From the NCBI GenBank assembly GCA_015499985.1, contig JAAAUF010000808.1, forward strand, positions 1 to 15,522: a stretch of DNA of 15,522 nt, in the 5' to 3' direction. Positions 1 through 8,748 of the stretch are shown piece by piece. Under the pieces are notes generated by a model, which did no database searches, was not told where the DNA came from, and saw nothing but the letters and a program-made list of their open reading frames with translations. Position numbers and translations under genes: made by a program. The stretch's first letter is position 1. Each line of letters begins with the position of its first letter. Origin of the DNA: Haplosporangium gracile (taxonomy: Eukaryota > Mortierellomycota > Mortierellomycetes > Mortierellales > Mortierellaceae).

Positions 1-1579
1 AACGGTGAGGACTGCCTGGTGAAAGAGAGTATTAGTTTACTGCACGCACACCCACAACGCAATAAATTTCTTAAAAACAAAAAAAAAAGCACTCTTTGTT
101 CCTGAATTAAATAGGTCCTCTCCTTGTTTCGTTATTACATCTTCTCTACTACAGTAGACCTCTACTTATTGAATACTCTTCTGGTGTGCGCCGGTGTGAT
201 TCTAATTTTTTCCTAGAGGGAGGCGTGGCGCCATCTTCGTTCGGACGAATAGAGAGCAACTATCCCAAAAAGTATGACGATCTCAAGGAAGATATGAACG
301 CTAGCAAAAAGAGAATGTTAACGCATGTTGGGCTGTGCAAGGTTGCAGGTATTCGCTTTGTGATTCTCTTTCTTTTTTTTCGACTTGCATACTGGATGCC
401 AGAAGACAGAGAAAGATTTGAATACGGTCACACCGTATGCCGAGAGTGCGAAAACGGGAGGTGAAGGTGTAAGTGGAGGAGCAGATGTCATCTTACTCAT
501 ATACATGCATGTAATCAAGAGAGCATTGCTGATCTTTTTGTTGGGTAAAGGTAAATCTGGATATGAAACCATCCTCTCTTTCAGCTAGATAGAAGAAGAT
601 ACGACCAACGGTCACGGCCTCGGAAGAAGGCGCCATTAGGGATCCCTAGATGCCATAGTTTAAGAGTGCTTTTGTTTTTGTGGATGTCCTTCCAACTGCT
701 TCTTTTGTCTCTAGTCCCCGTATCCAAGTTTCAGTTGTATGGCAAGGTATACAACCTACTCAATGCACAGTCATCTCTTGGTGAATAAAACCCGTTATAT
801 CCTTTTCTCTCCCTCTCCAGCGCTGTCAAAATGAGCAGACACATTAACAAGAGAAATTCGCAGTATTCAGCCCTGCTACCCTTGTCTTTGTCAGGCACAA
901 AAAAAAACAAAGACAACAAAGGCAAAAGTCGACCCTTGTTGGCGTTGTATGTGGCAGTGAGACAGCACGCTGCATCCTCCGTTTGTCTACTTTTCTTTTT
1001 ATTTAACCCTTTGAAGGCAGCTTATGCCACTCAGACCCTCTCTTCACACACTCTGGACGGAACAATTAGAAAAAAGAGCAAGCAGACGAGGTCGTGTTGT
1101 CCATGTGATCAAACTACACACCCTCGTTGCCCTCGTGTTGCCTTTTTTGCCACGTCCACATAGTAGACCATAAAACCATGACTGATGACTAAAACGCAGG
1201 GACCATAGCTTTGTTTTACATAGTTCTCTCTCCAACCCCTCTCCCCGCAGTTCTCAACTGGATGTGCACAGGAACATGACACAGAGACACATGTACCACA
1301 GAACAATAAACTGTGGCTAAGAAATGACTTTTGAGTCACCGCTTGTCAAGGGAGAGTCGATAACCTTATACATATAAAAAAATTGCGCCGCAGTAAAAGG
1401 GAATGACTTTTGATCATTGCGCCTCCAGCAATTAGCCCAAACTAGCCGAAGTTGACAAGTTGAGAGCATACGCCTCCTTTTTTTTTTGGTCCCTCTGGTG
1501 CGACATAAAAAGTGAAGCATACCCCTCCTCTTTTTTCCTCACACAAATTATCGGTATTTTCCCGCCTCCCACAGCTTTT
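1..1579. other. Gene-poor 5' stretch, no supported gene
   Basis: No convincing coding region on either strand. Open frames here (for example 186-464 and 831-1163 on +) are short, start in AT-rich or homopolymer-rich DNA and lack the C-rich wobble pattern of the real genes further right. An AATAAA at 61-66 could be a poly(A) signal for a gene lying left of the window. One block, about 217-349 (+), sits between a good acceptor-like pyrimidine tract ending in CCTAG and a GTATTC donor-like site, but I cannot tie it to any gene. An AP-1/Gcn4-like TGAGTCA lies at 1332-1338 and a 12-nt direct repeat at 1323-1334 and 1402-1413; both could belong to the promoter of the gene starting near 1652. Confidence 0.6.
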
Positions 1580-1651
1580 ATGCACAGTTTTACAACAACC
1601 CACAATCAACAAACTACAACACTCACTCAAAACGACTCCATAGCCTTTCAA

Positions 1652-3206
1652 ATGACTTCAGCACAAACCAGCACTTGCAGCATAAGGCGGAGCACCACTT
1701 CCACCAGCACCAACACCAGCACCGGCTCCACCGCCGCAATGGACTGCTTAGCACTTTCGCTCAGCCAGATCAACGGTGCAGCACACTCCAATACCACTCC
1801 TTTGTCCACCATGGCCATGGCTTACGCTCTCATCGTCCGCTCTTCCAGACACACTTCCTCTTCCTCTTCCTCGTTCGCCCAACGACCGTCTTCCGCTACA
1901 GCCACTACTTCTACTTCCGCCATGTCTAAGTCTTCGCAAAATGTTCCAGCGAAGCACTATGATCGTGGACGCGATGCCGAACCTATGTGCGTTTTTGTCG
2001 AGGCTGAAAAGTCAGCCTATGGTGGAGGATATGACGGCGCTTCAGACTCAGGCCATTTGCAGCAGTATCTTCTTCGATCTGAGGTGGCAGGAGGCCGTCG
2101 CAGAGATTGGAGCGCCTTCGAGTCAGGAGGAGAGTTGTTGTTTGAGGAAGGCGGTAATTGCCGACAGTCTTTCAACCAGCAGTACAGAATACAGCACCAG
2201 TGGTATGGAGAGGGCCAAAGTCGCAAATCTTGCAGTATCTGCTAGACGTAGCGGCAGATCATCTTTTATATCTTCTGATGGTGATAATGATGCTGATGAT
2301 GAGGAGTTGTCGGCGGCAACGATGGCGAGAGATGCGGTGAGCAGGTGTGTGACCCCTTCGTACTTGGATTTCCTGATGTATGACAGTGATGCAAGCAACA
2401 ACAGTACCAGTGACGAGTCTGGTACCGACGACGACTATGACTTGGATCCTGCGGCGCTGGTCGCCTCCATGGATCCCTCTTCCCCTTACTATCGCCTAGG
2501 CTCGTCATCCTTCGACGAGGCCGAGATTCTGCAGAGCCTGATTGAGTTTGGTAGAACCCCCCGGATGTTCGATCATACTCCTGCGGCGTCCATGTCCTTC
2601 TTCATTTCCCCTCTGGCAATCTCCCAGCTGGCTCGTGGACTCTGGACCCGGTCTGAGCCCGCCTGTGTGATCATCCATACCCGACTCCCCCAGCGGACCT
2701 CTCGATTCGATGAATATCCCTGGTCGGACGACGCTTTGCGGATGTTGAACCTCCCCAACGCCGGTGGAAGCTCCTTGCTCTCGGAGGTCCTCTCCTGTGA
2801 GATGCTCTACCGCTGCTTGGGTGCCCGCCTTGCCAAGACCGAGATGGAGATTCGGTACTTCTTCGCCTACCAGCCCATGACCGATTACACAATCTCGCTC
2901 CCCGGTCTCGCCTCTGGCTACCACGTCGGTGTGTCTGTCACTCGCGCGTTCGCGTACAAGGGGGCATACCGCCGCTCCGAGTGCCGGAAGTTGTTGAAGA
3001 AGAAATTGAGCGGTATCACGGCTTCGACCAGGAACGTGATGGATGAAAGGTTGTTTAAGCAGATTTTGCATGTTTGGGTGCCTAATGGTAAAGTTGCCAG
3101 GACGGTGCAGGCGACCTACCGGACATTGCCTGTTGAGTTGACCAGGAACAGTGTTGTGGTGATTTCGGTTGTGAACGCTGCTTGGGTCTTCAACAACCGG
3201 CGGTAA
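1652..3206 (+). CDS. Uncharacterised fungal protein, S/T-rich N-terminus with conserved-looking C-terminal domain (2 exons)
   Basis: I do not recognise the family. Proposed exons are 1652-1986 and 2063-3206, giving 492 aa. The first exon is read in the frame of MTSAQTSTCS and is rich in Ser/Thr; its wobble positions are mostly C or T. From about 2063 the good frame is a different one, beginning ISIFFDLRWQEAVAEIG. A 76-nt intron (donor GTGCGT at 1987, acceptor TTGCAG ending 2062) joins the two in frame. About residues 160-225 are acidic and Ser-rich (DGDNDADDEE, then TSDESGTDDDYD) and probably disordered. The last 250 residues look globular, with LLKKKLSGITASTRNV and a Val-rich hydrophobic segment ending NAAWVFNNRR. 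No signal peptide or transmembrane segment is seen. An in-frame ATG at 1580 is an alternative start, but 1583-1651 reads like an A/C-rich leader. A start inside the second frame (ATG 1944) is also possible. The stop is TAA at 3204-3206, with AATAAA at 3285-3290. Confidence 0.7.
1987..2062 (+). other. Proposed intron (76 nt) in the 1652-3206 gene
   Basis: The donor is GTGCGT and the acceptor TTGCAG; length is 1 modulo 3, exactly what is needed to move from the first-exon frame to the main frame. The intron contains no stop in either of the two frames, so the boundary is inferred from the frame change and splice consensus only. No clear CTAAC-type branch site is visible. Confidence 0.45.
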
Positions 3207-3284
3207 ACAACGATACTCTTTGGTATATAGGATTTTTTTTTTTCCTTTTCGTTTTTTTCTCTTATTTATTTTGCAAACGGCGAC

Positions 3285-3290
3285 AATAAA
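3285..3290 (+). terminator. Poly(A) signal AATAAA of the 1652-3206 gene
   Basis: AATAAA lies about 80 nt after the TAA stop, following a T-rich tract at 3232-3270. It fits a eukaryotic 3'-end signal. The convergent gene on the other strand stops at 3377, so the two 3' ends are only about 170 bp apart. Confidence 0.5.
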
Positions 3291-3376
3291 CGCTGTTGAC
3301 TGTAGCAAAGAATCAAACATGGCCATGTGGTATGACTAACAAAAAGTCCAAGAACTAGAAAAGATGAGGAGGCCCA

Positions 3377-3875
3377 TTATACTTGGGAGGCGACGTGGAC
3401 GGGTTGGAGCGGTAGAACATAGATAGCAATGGAGACATCATTCCATGAACCATCCTGACCCATCGACAATGAAGATGATGCCGCTTCCGACACAATCCGC
3501 ATCGCCTTTGTCTTTTTGTATTGATACGCCTATTTCCACATACAAACAAGAAACATGAGCTCATGCGCCAAAAACGCAAAAAAAAAGTAAAATACCCAAA
3601 GGACGACAATACAATATTTATAACGAAACGTACAAAGAGGGTAACGATCCAGGCGCCAAAGAAAACGACGAGCGCAAAGCAAACGGTGACCCAGACAGGG
3701 GTATGAGGGTGTGTGTCGACGAGAGAAGCAAGGCCGACGATGAGGAGGAGGATTGTTCCGCTTACGAGGAGGATGGATGCACCTTGTCCGCAGATGTAGG
3801 ACTAGAAGCTGGTCCCATACCTGGCGAGGAAGATGATACTGTTGTTGAGGGTAGTGTTTGCGATTGTTGTTTCAT
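3377..3875 (-). CDS. Small two-helix membrane protein (3-exon model, 118 aa)
   Basis: I do not recognise the family. The proposed exons on the minus strand are 3875-3840, 3801-3634 and 3529-3377. All junctions are phase 0 and the total is 118 codons plus stop. The protein starts MKQQSQTLPSTT, then has two hydrophobic helices, about residues 20-41 (SILLVSGTILLLIVGLASLV) and 49-68, separated by a short DTHPHTP loop. A hydrophilic tail of about 50 residues starts AYQYKKTKAM and ends QPVHVASQV. The hairpin shape suggests an endomembrane protein, but no function can be inferred. The second intron (104 nt, donor GTACGT) is well supported because the coding pattern resumes cleanly after it. The first intron would be only 38 nt, which is very short. 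The alternative reading starts at ATG 3885 (MQNHETTIAN) and stays in the membrane frame throughout, but meets an in-frame TAG at 3802-3804. A pyrimidine-rich leader lies just upstream of both ATGs. Confidence 0.5.
3530..3633 (-). other. Intron in the small membrane-protein gene (104 nt)
   Basis: On the minus strand the donor is GTACGT, directly after the codon for the last Phe of helix 2, and the acceptor is AATAG at 3534-3530. Reading through the intron gives a T-rich, non-coding-looking stretch. The downstream exon reopens as AYQYKKTKAMRIVSEAASSS with typical codon use for this window. A closer donor (GTATTT, exon end at about 3596) would leave a different, Arg/Cys-rich frame and was not preferred. 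Confidence 0.6.
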
Positions 3876-4170
3876 GGTTCTGCATCTTGGGGCTAGGGTG
3901 AGGCAGTGCGAGGAAAGAGTGAAGAAGAAAGAGTAGAAGAAGGAAAGACTGGAGACAAACCCAGTATCCTTATTACAACTCATCTGACAAGGAAAGGTAT
4001 GTTGATCAATATTCATACGCGCAATTGATAAATCGACGATCGATCTCGCAGTAAAAAAGAAATTCCCAAAATGACGACCATTATGACCAACGTGGTGTTG
4101 TTGTTGAGATGAAATGGCTGTTCTTCCTTTGCTTGTTGTTAAAAGTACATGCTAATTAAGCTAGTATACA

Positions 4171-4281
4171 TTATGCCGTGGGTGTTAGCGTCGAGTAAAC
4201 TTCGTCACCACCTAAACACAGCTCCTTCATTTCCCGTTCCTGCTCCTGCTCCTGTTTCTGCTCCCGATCCAGATCATTCAA
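4171..4281 (-). other. Open in-frame extension downstream of the TAF13 stop
   Basis: Directly after the TAA stop (4284-4282) the same frame continues for 36 sense codons to a second TAA at 4173-4171. The encoded peptide begins LNDLDREQKQEQEQEREMKE and ends with STLTPTA. It is highly charged, and its codons (CTG, GAG, CAG, CGG, AAG) resemble those of the real exons. Possible explanations are a longer ancestral C-terminus cut by a nonsense change, stop-codon readthrough, a sequence error, or chance in a purine-rich 3' UTR. There is no GT donor nearby that would remove the stop by splicing. Confidence 0.35.
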
Positions 4282-5065
4282 TTAAATAGGTGCGTCCTTG
4301 GCCCCGCCTTTGCTGGTATCGAGTTCAGGAATGTCCGCAATTCGTTTGGCGCGTCGGATATCCTCGTTCATGTAGAGCAGTTCGTCTACACGGGCACGCT
4401 TCTTGGCATCCTTCCTGAGAACAAACTTGAAATCCTCCACATTGACCTTGCCACGCTTGTCTGCCACCGCTGCTGCTTGTGTGCACTAAATATTGGTAGG
4501 GGAAAAGCCAAGTTTGTTACTATGTAAGCTTCTCTGTGCCTCGATTTGCCACCAAATAATCAGAAGGCAGTAAATAGGCGCAAAGAGGGTGTCAACTAAC
4601 AGTGTCAGTGAGATACTCGATCAACATGTCCTCAAGGACACCAACAGCATCGTTGGCAGGGTTGGGGACATCACCGAATCCGTACATGAGCTGCTTCACT
4701 AAAAAGTTGTAGCAAAAGTAACGCGATTAGTTGTTTCGTTCCTGATTATCCTTTGCTCTCCGTGATTCCTTCTCGCGTGATGACTGTTGAGTTGTCCTGA
4801 ACCAATAGCGATACAAGAAGAGTTGCTTACATTCTTTGCCAAAGACATATTTCTTGCGCCTGTTGCGAGGCTCGTTGGTAGAACCAGGGGGACGTCCGAG
4901 GGTTGCGGTGGGTTTCTTGGGAACAGCAGCAGATGCAAGGTTGATGGCGTTGTTGGCAGGTGTAGCAACTCCTGCTCCTGCCGTGCCAGGTGTTGCAACG
5001 GTTGTTGTTGATGTGGTGGGAGGTGTTGCAGCGGGCGAGTTTGCGGATGATGTGTTGTCCGCCAT
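4282..5065 (-). CDS. TAF13: TFIID subunit 13 (TAF13), histone-fold protein, 3 exons
   Basis: TAF13 pairs with TAF11 through a histone fold in TFIID, the nuclear complex that recognises core promoters for RNA polymerase II. Minus-strand exons are 5065-4831, 4698-4601 and 4485-4282, giving 178 aa. Residues 1-55 are low-complexity Ala/Thr/Pro/Asn. An AT-hook-like GRPPGS sits at 57-62, followed by basic RNRRKK. The TAF13 core runs from about 73 to 160: YVFGKELKQLMYGFGDVPNP, then the LEDMLIEYL helix, RGKVNVEDFKFVLRKDAKK, and RVDELLYMNEDIRRAKR. This matches the family in order and spacing. The protein is longer than the human form (124 aa) because of the N-terminal extension. Introns 1 (4699-4830, GTAAGC/TTTAG) and 2 (4486-4600, GTTAGT/ATTTAG) are clear. 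The frame stays open for 36 codons after the TAA stop. It is divergent from the ASCC2 gene. Confidence 0.93.
4486..4600 (-). other. TAF13 intron 2 (115 nt)
   Basis: The minus-strand donor is GTTAGT at 4600 and the acceptor ATATTTAG ends at 4486. It is phase 0. It joins the helix ending IEYLTDT to CTQAAAVADKRGKV, the expected continuation of the histone fold. Confidence 0.9.
4699..4830 (-). other. TAF13 intron 1 (132 nt)
   Basis: The minus-strand donor is GTAAGC at 4830 and the acceptor CTTTTTAG ends at 4699. It splits a Leu codon (T/TG) and restores the TAF13 family sequence GKE-LKQLMYGFGD across the junction. Confidence 0.92.
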
Positions 5066-5513
5066 GCTTTCGTTTCCTTTTGCCTGTCCCTTGCCTGTTT
5101 ATATGTTCCTAATGCTCCTCTGTGTCCTTTGGATGCTTGTCGTCGTCGTTCGCAGAGTTCTACGGTCAGGAAAAGAAAGGCGAAACTTGGATTTATGGAG
5201 GAAGTAAAATTCTAAGCCACATAAAAAACTGCGGTTTCCCTGAGAGACCGCGCTGGAGCCCAATGGAGCAAATACGCCGCAGAAGGAAGTGCAGTGGAAC
5301 GGACACACACCGCGCTCTCACAAACTCACACTTCTCTTTGCTTTCTTTTCTTGGCTTCTGCTTTTTTTACTTCCTTCTCTTTTCTTTCTTCCTTCTTCTT
5401 TCCTCATCACTCTCCCCTCTTTTTCCTCTTGCCGCCTACAACTAAGACCAATCCCCTCTCTCACTGCTCATCTAACCTGCCCCAACCAACAACCAAGAAA
5501 AGCAATAAGCGCG
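5066..5513. promoter_or_regulatory. Divergent promoter between TAF13 and ASCC2
   Basis: The start codons of the two head-to-head genes are 448 bp apart, so this interval must hold both promoters. A CCAAT motif is at 5260-5264. From about 5325 to 5445 the + strand is strongly pyrimidine-rich, which is common in fungal leaders before highly transcribed genes. The ASCC2 start ATG (5514) lies just after an A/C-rich leader (ACAACCAAGAAAAGCAATAAG), typical of fungal 5' UTRs. An ATA-rich site at 5220-5228 could be TATA-like, but it is weak. Confidence 0.65.
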
Positions 5514-8500
5514 ATGTCTCTAACGATTGCTGACATTTTACCCTTCGTCACCCCAGTGACCGCCTCCACCATCTCAGAGATGGACTTCTCTGTCGCCGTC
5601 GACGACTGGAACGAGAGTCTCTCCCGCATCCTCAAGCACAACACAAAGGTCTTCTGGACAGAGCTCCTCCAGAACCAGTCTCTCTCCCGCTTCCTCAACT
5701 CCTTCCTCGGCGAGTACGCCTCTTTCCGGGGTAACAAGGGCGATATCTGGATCATGGAACTCGAGGAGGTCGTGCGCAGGGTCTTCATGATCTACTACCG
5801 GATATCCGAGTCCATGACGGATTACCAGGTTACTACGCTCATCAATGAAGCCGAACCCGTCGCCTCCTTAGGATTCGACAACGCTGGATCAGCCCTCCTG
5901 GACACTGGACTCGTCTCTACCTCGGTTCTCATGGATCTGGCCGGTATCTATGGCAGCTCCGATCCCGAGGGTGTTTCCAAGATGGTCAGCACCTTTCTGC
6001 AAAACACACCCAGTCTGATCAGCGACTTTAGAACCTCGACCGGCACCGTTGTCCAGATCATTCGTCGCGTTCAGAAAAAGTTTGAGAAAGGCATTACTGG
6101 CGGATCAAGTGGTTCTGGAGCAGGCAAAGGAAAGGGTAAAGGCAAAAGCGTCTCCCCTACCATATCAGCATCGCCCGAGCCTAGCACACCGGAGCAGGAT
6201 CGGGAAAAGAGGACAGAGGCCTTCCAGTACGCAAGCGCTCTCGCCAACGTCGCCTATGCTCTCGACTCTATTTCGGCAGTGAGCCCTACGTTAGCGACGG
6301 AGCTTCATCAGCACGCTGCCTTTATGCAGTGTCTCTTTGGCTGTTACAACTATACCCTGCCCATCCTCACCAAGGTCCTGGTCGAGAGCACTGCCGGAGG
6401 CGAGTTCAAATCCCGGACTGTTTTGAACTTTTTGCGGTTAAGGATGCTTTCAATCGTGAGCAACATTCTCGATGGCATTGTCAAGGATCACCAGCGAACC
6501 GTGGGCGATGACGGCGACGACGAGGATTCGATGGCAGCCTTGACCGACACCATTTGCGGATTGATTGCTGCTCTGGATGAACAGTCGCCCTTACAGGAAG
6601 ACATGGTACCGATGTTTGACGCGCCCATCATTCTGGATCTGGAGATTCAGTTCAGCCTGTCGGAAAAGTTGTCGGTGTGGATCACGGACGTTTTCCACGG
6701 AGAGAACGACCGGATTTCTTTCTGGGTCGAGAAACTGCGGAACTTGCTGAGTTTCAATCCCGCAACGATGGCCTTTTTGGACGAGCATAACATGCGCAAG
6801 TCGGAGAAGATGGCTAGAGCCATGTCGCACTTGTACATCAACGAGGAGAAGAGCCGGTCAGGATCGACCATTCACACTGGATCACATATGGCTACTCCTC
6901 CACCTCTTCCTTCTAGAAATGCCGCTCAGGAGGAGGACTATGTTAAGCGGACTCTACTTATTTCGCAATTGCAGGACCTGTTTCCGGATCTGGGCGACGG
7001 CTTCTTGGAGGCTTGTCTCATCACTTTCAAGGATGATCCTGAGTCTGTGACTATGCACCTTTTGGAAGAGGACCTTCCCAGCGATCTCGCCACCATGGAT
7101 CGCTCCACTGCTAGGTACATCATTGCTCTCATTTTTGGTTTGCTGAAATGATTTTCATTTGACTTTTGTTTACTGACCACTACAATATTTACTCCCTGAA
7201 TAATATAGAGCGCCTCAGCAGACTGATCCTAACTCAACGGCACTTGTCCAATTACTGGCTCACGAGAACGTGGAAGAGCAGGATGTTCTGTCTACTCGTC
7301 GCAACATCTTTGATGGAGACGAATTTGACATGTTCTCAGGAAACCAAGTTGACAAGACCAAGATTTCCCGCGGCAAGAAGGGGTACGCCACCATTTCTCG
7401 TCTACGACAGACTTTTCTTTATTGTTTGTTGCGATGCGTTTGTTATGTATTTCGAGCTCACCCAATGTTGTCTCTCTCTTCTCTATTTCACTTACAGTCC
7501 CAAGGATGTGGAAGTGGTGCTGGATGATAAGGAGTTTGTGGCACAGCACAAGAGCGCAATCATGAAGGCAGTTGAGAGCATGTATGACGACGAATACGAC
7601 GACACCTACGATTCTATGGGTCTCACCAACAATACCGAGACCAGCTTCAAGTTGGTTGATGCCGTCAACGAGGACGAGAGCAACAACACTCAGCCTCAGC
7701 AACTGGTAAGTTCATTGTCATGTTACAATCTTTGCAATTCCTCAGTTCTTATGCTTCTTTTGGATATTTTCTAACGTATTTTGTTCTTTTATCAATGACT
7801 GTAGCACATGGATCCTTCGATTGCGCATGAGGAGGTGTTGATCAATATGTACACGAGCAACAAAGATGTTTTCAATCGCAACGGAGAGGCGCGTCGTTCC
7901 AAGAAGAGACAGGAGCTCCGCAACTTGACCAAGATGAGTGATGAACAGCTCGAAGGCTGGGCCATCATGTTCGGTCGCAACGTAAGACAATTCGTACTAC
8001 TTCTTGGCGTTCTATGCGTGAGGAGATGGTAGTATCTTTCGACTTGCTTTTTTCAGTTTCTGACCATTGTATTTATACATTATGAAATGGTGATAAATAG
8101 CCAAGGAAGGAGGCGATTGCTCAAAAGTACGAGTTCACTGGACAGCAGACAGAGTTGGAAAGTTCCGAGCCAGTGGACAAACGTCGCGGAGGCCGTCTGC
8201 CATTTGTCGCTCGTAACACATCCTCCAGCCCACAGCCTCGTCAGCAACAACAACAACAGCAACAGCAGAAGCAAGGAGGCGGTGGCAGTGGTGGCGGCAA
8301 GCCATCGAATGGACCCAAGAAACCTCAGCAGCCTAAGCAGCAACAGTCTGGATCATCACCCCAGCAGCCTCAGCAACAACAACAGCAGAAACAGCAGACA
8401 CAGGCACCAAAGACGACGCCATCAGAACGGGATAGGGTCAAGAACGAGCGTCAAAAGTCGTCCAAGGCCAACCATAATCGCCGTAACGCACATGCCAAGA

Positions 8501-8523
8501 AGATGGCTACCATGAACCCATAG
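5514..8523 (+). CDS. ASCC2: ASCC2/Cue3-like CUE-domain protein, 5 exons
   Basis: ASCC2 (yeast Cue3/Rqt3) is the ubiquitin-binding subunit of the helicase complex that splits collided ribosomes (RQT/ASCC); in animals it also acts in alkylation repair. Exons are 5514-7114, 7209-7382, 7498-7705, 7805-7981 and 8101-8523, giving 860 aa with every junction in frame. The N-terminal ~470 residues form the helical ASCC3-binding region, interrupted by a disordered GSGAGKGKGKGK stretch near 197-235 and an acidic DDGDDEDS. The CUE domain is about residues 477-522, with LFPDLG at 489-494 and a di-leucine MHLLEEDL near its end. Acidic helices follow (VESMYDDEYDDTYDSMG), then a conserved IMFGRNPRKEA segment, and a Gln/Gly/Lys-rich tail from about 768 to 824. 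The end, SSKANHNRRNAHAKKMATMNP, fits the basic HNRR tail of the family. The start was chosen because MSLTIADILPF follows directly on an A/C-rich leader; the upstream in-frame ATG at 5289 would add only pyrimidine-tract sequence. Confidence 0.9.
7115..7208 (+). other. ASCC2 intron 1 (94 nt)
   Basis: Donor GTACAT, acceptor AATATAG, with CTGAC at about 7174 as a possible branch site. It restores the frame as STARAPQQTDPNSTALVQLL. Reading through instead hits a TGA 12 codons later. Confidence 0.85.
7383..7497 (+). other. ASCC2 intron 2 (115 nt)
   Basis: Donor GTACGC, pyrimidine tract and acceptor CTTACAG. The junction encodes KKGPKDVEVVLDDKE in frame. Confidence 0.88.
7706..7804 (+). other. ASCC2 intron 3 (99 nt)
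   Basis: Consensus donor GTAAGT and acceptor CTGTAG, phase 0; TTTTCTAACG at about 7766-7775 contains a CTAAC branch-site match. It joins QPQQL to HMDPSIAHEE. Confidence 0.92.
7982..8100 (+). other. ASCC2 intron 4 (119 nt)
   Basis: Donor GTAAGA, acceptor ATAAATAG, phase 0. It joins the conserved MFGRN to PRKEAIAQKYEF. An internal TTTCAG ending at 8056 was not used, because it would put the last exon out of frame. Confidence 0.88.
8242..8412 (+). repeat. CAA/CAG-rich poly-Gln tract within ASCC2
   Basis: Two Gln-rich blocks, coded by mixed CAA and CAG triplets, flank a Gly/Lys/Pro spacer (about residues 768-824). The codons are mixed, so it is not a pure unstable triplet array. It lies in a predicted disordered tail between the folded part and the conserved basic C-terminus. 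Confidence 0.85.
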
Positions 8524-8748
8524 ACATACTTTCACGCATACAGGAAGATACAAACGAAACAGCACAATAGAGAATTCGCCACAACCGTTTAGAAGGAATC
8601 AGCCATGTTGACGAATAGTATGTTCGCGTTGTGTATGACTCCCTCAAATCTAAAGGAGGACCGAAGGGCATGTGCAAAACAATGGGTCGATAGTCTTGGA
8701 GCAAGCTTGGGCTTGGCTGCAGATAGCTTCAGGAGATCACCATAGGGA
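8524..8748 (+). other. ASCC2 3' flank, no gene seen
   Basis: The interval between the ASCC2 stop and the first recognisable WD40 remnant has no supported coding sequence on either strand. It should hold the ASCC2 3' UTR, but no AATAAA is present, so the cleavage site cannot be placed. Confidence 0.5.

Noticed and set aside
831..1163. 110-codon + frame in the left gene-poor part
   Set aside because: No coding-like wobble, many poly-A/T stretches, no recognisable domain and no neighbouring exon signals.
2505..3326. Long (273 codon) minus-strand frame opposite the 1652-3206 gene
   Set aside because: It is a mirror of a well-formed + coding region; the + frame has the better wobble pattern, and the minus product is His/Arg/Gly-rich, as expected for an antisense shadow.
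3703..3936. Acidic 77-codon + frame
   Set aside because: It lies opposite the small membrane-protein exons; its acidic composition is the complement of the hydrophobic, C-rich codons on the minus strand.
4836..5207. + frame of 123 codons over the TAF13 first exon
   Set aside because: Antisense to the low-complexity N-terminus of TAF13, which is supported by the family match.
8051..8056. TTTCAG as acceptor of ASCC2 intron 4
   Set aside because: Using it puts the last exon out of frame, whereas the acceptor at 8100 gives the expected family continuation.
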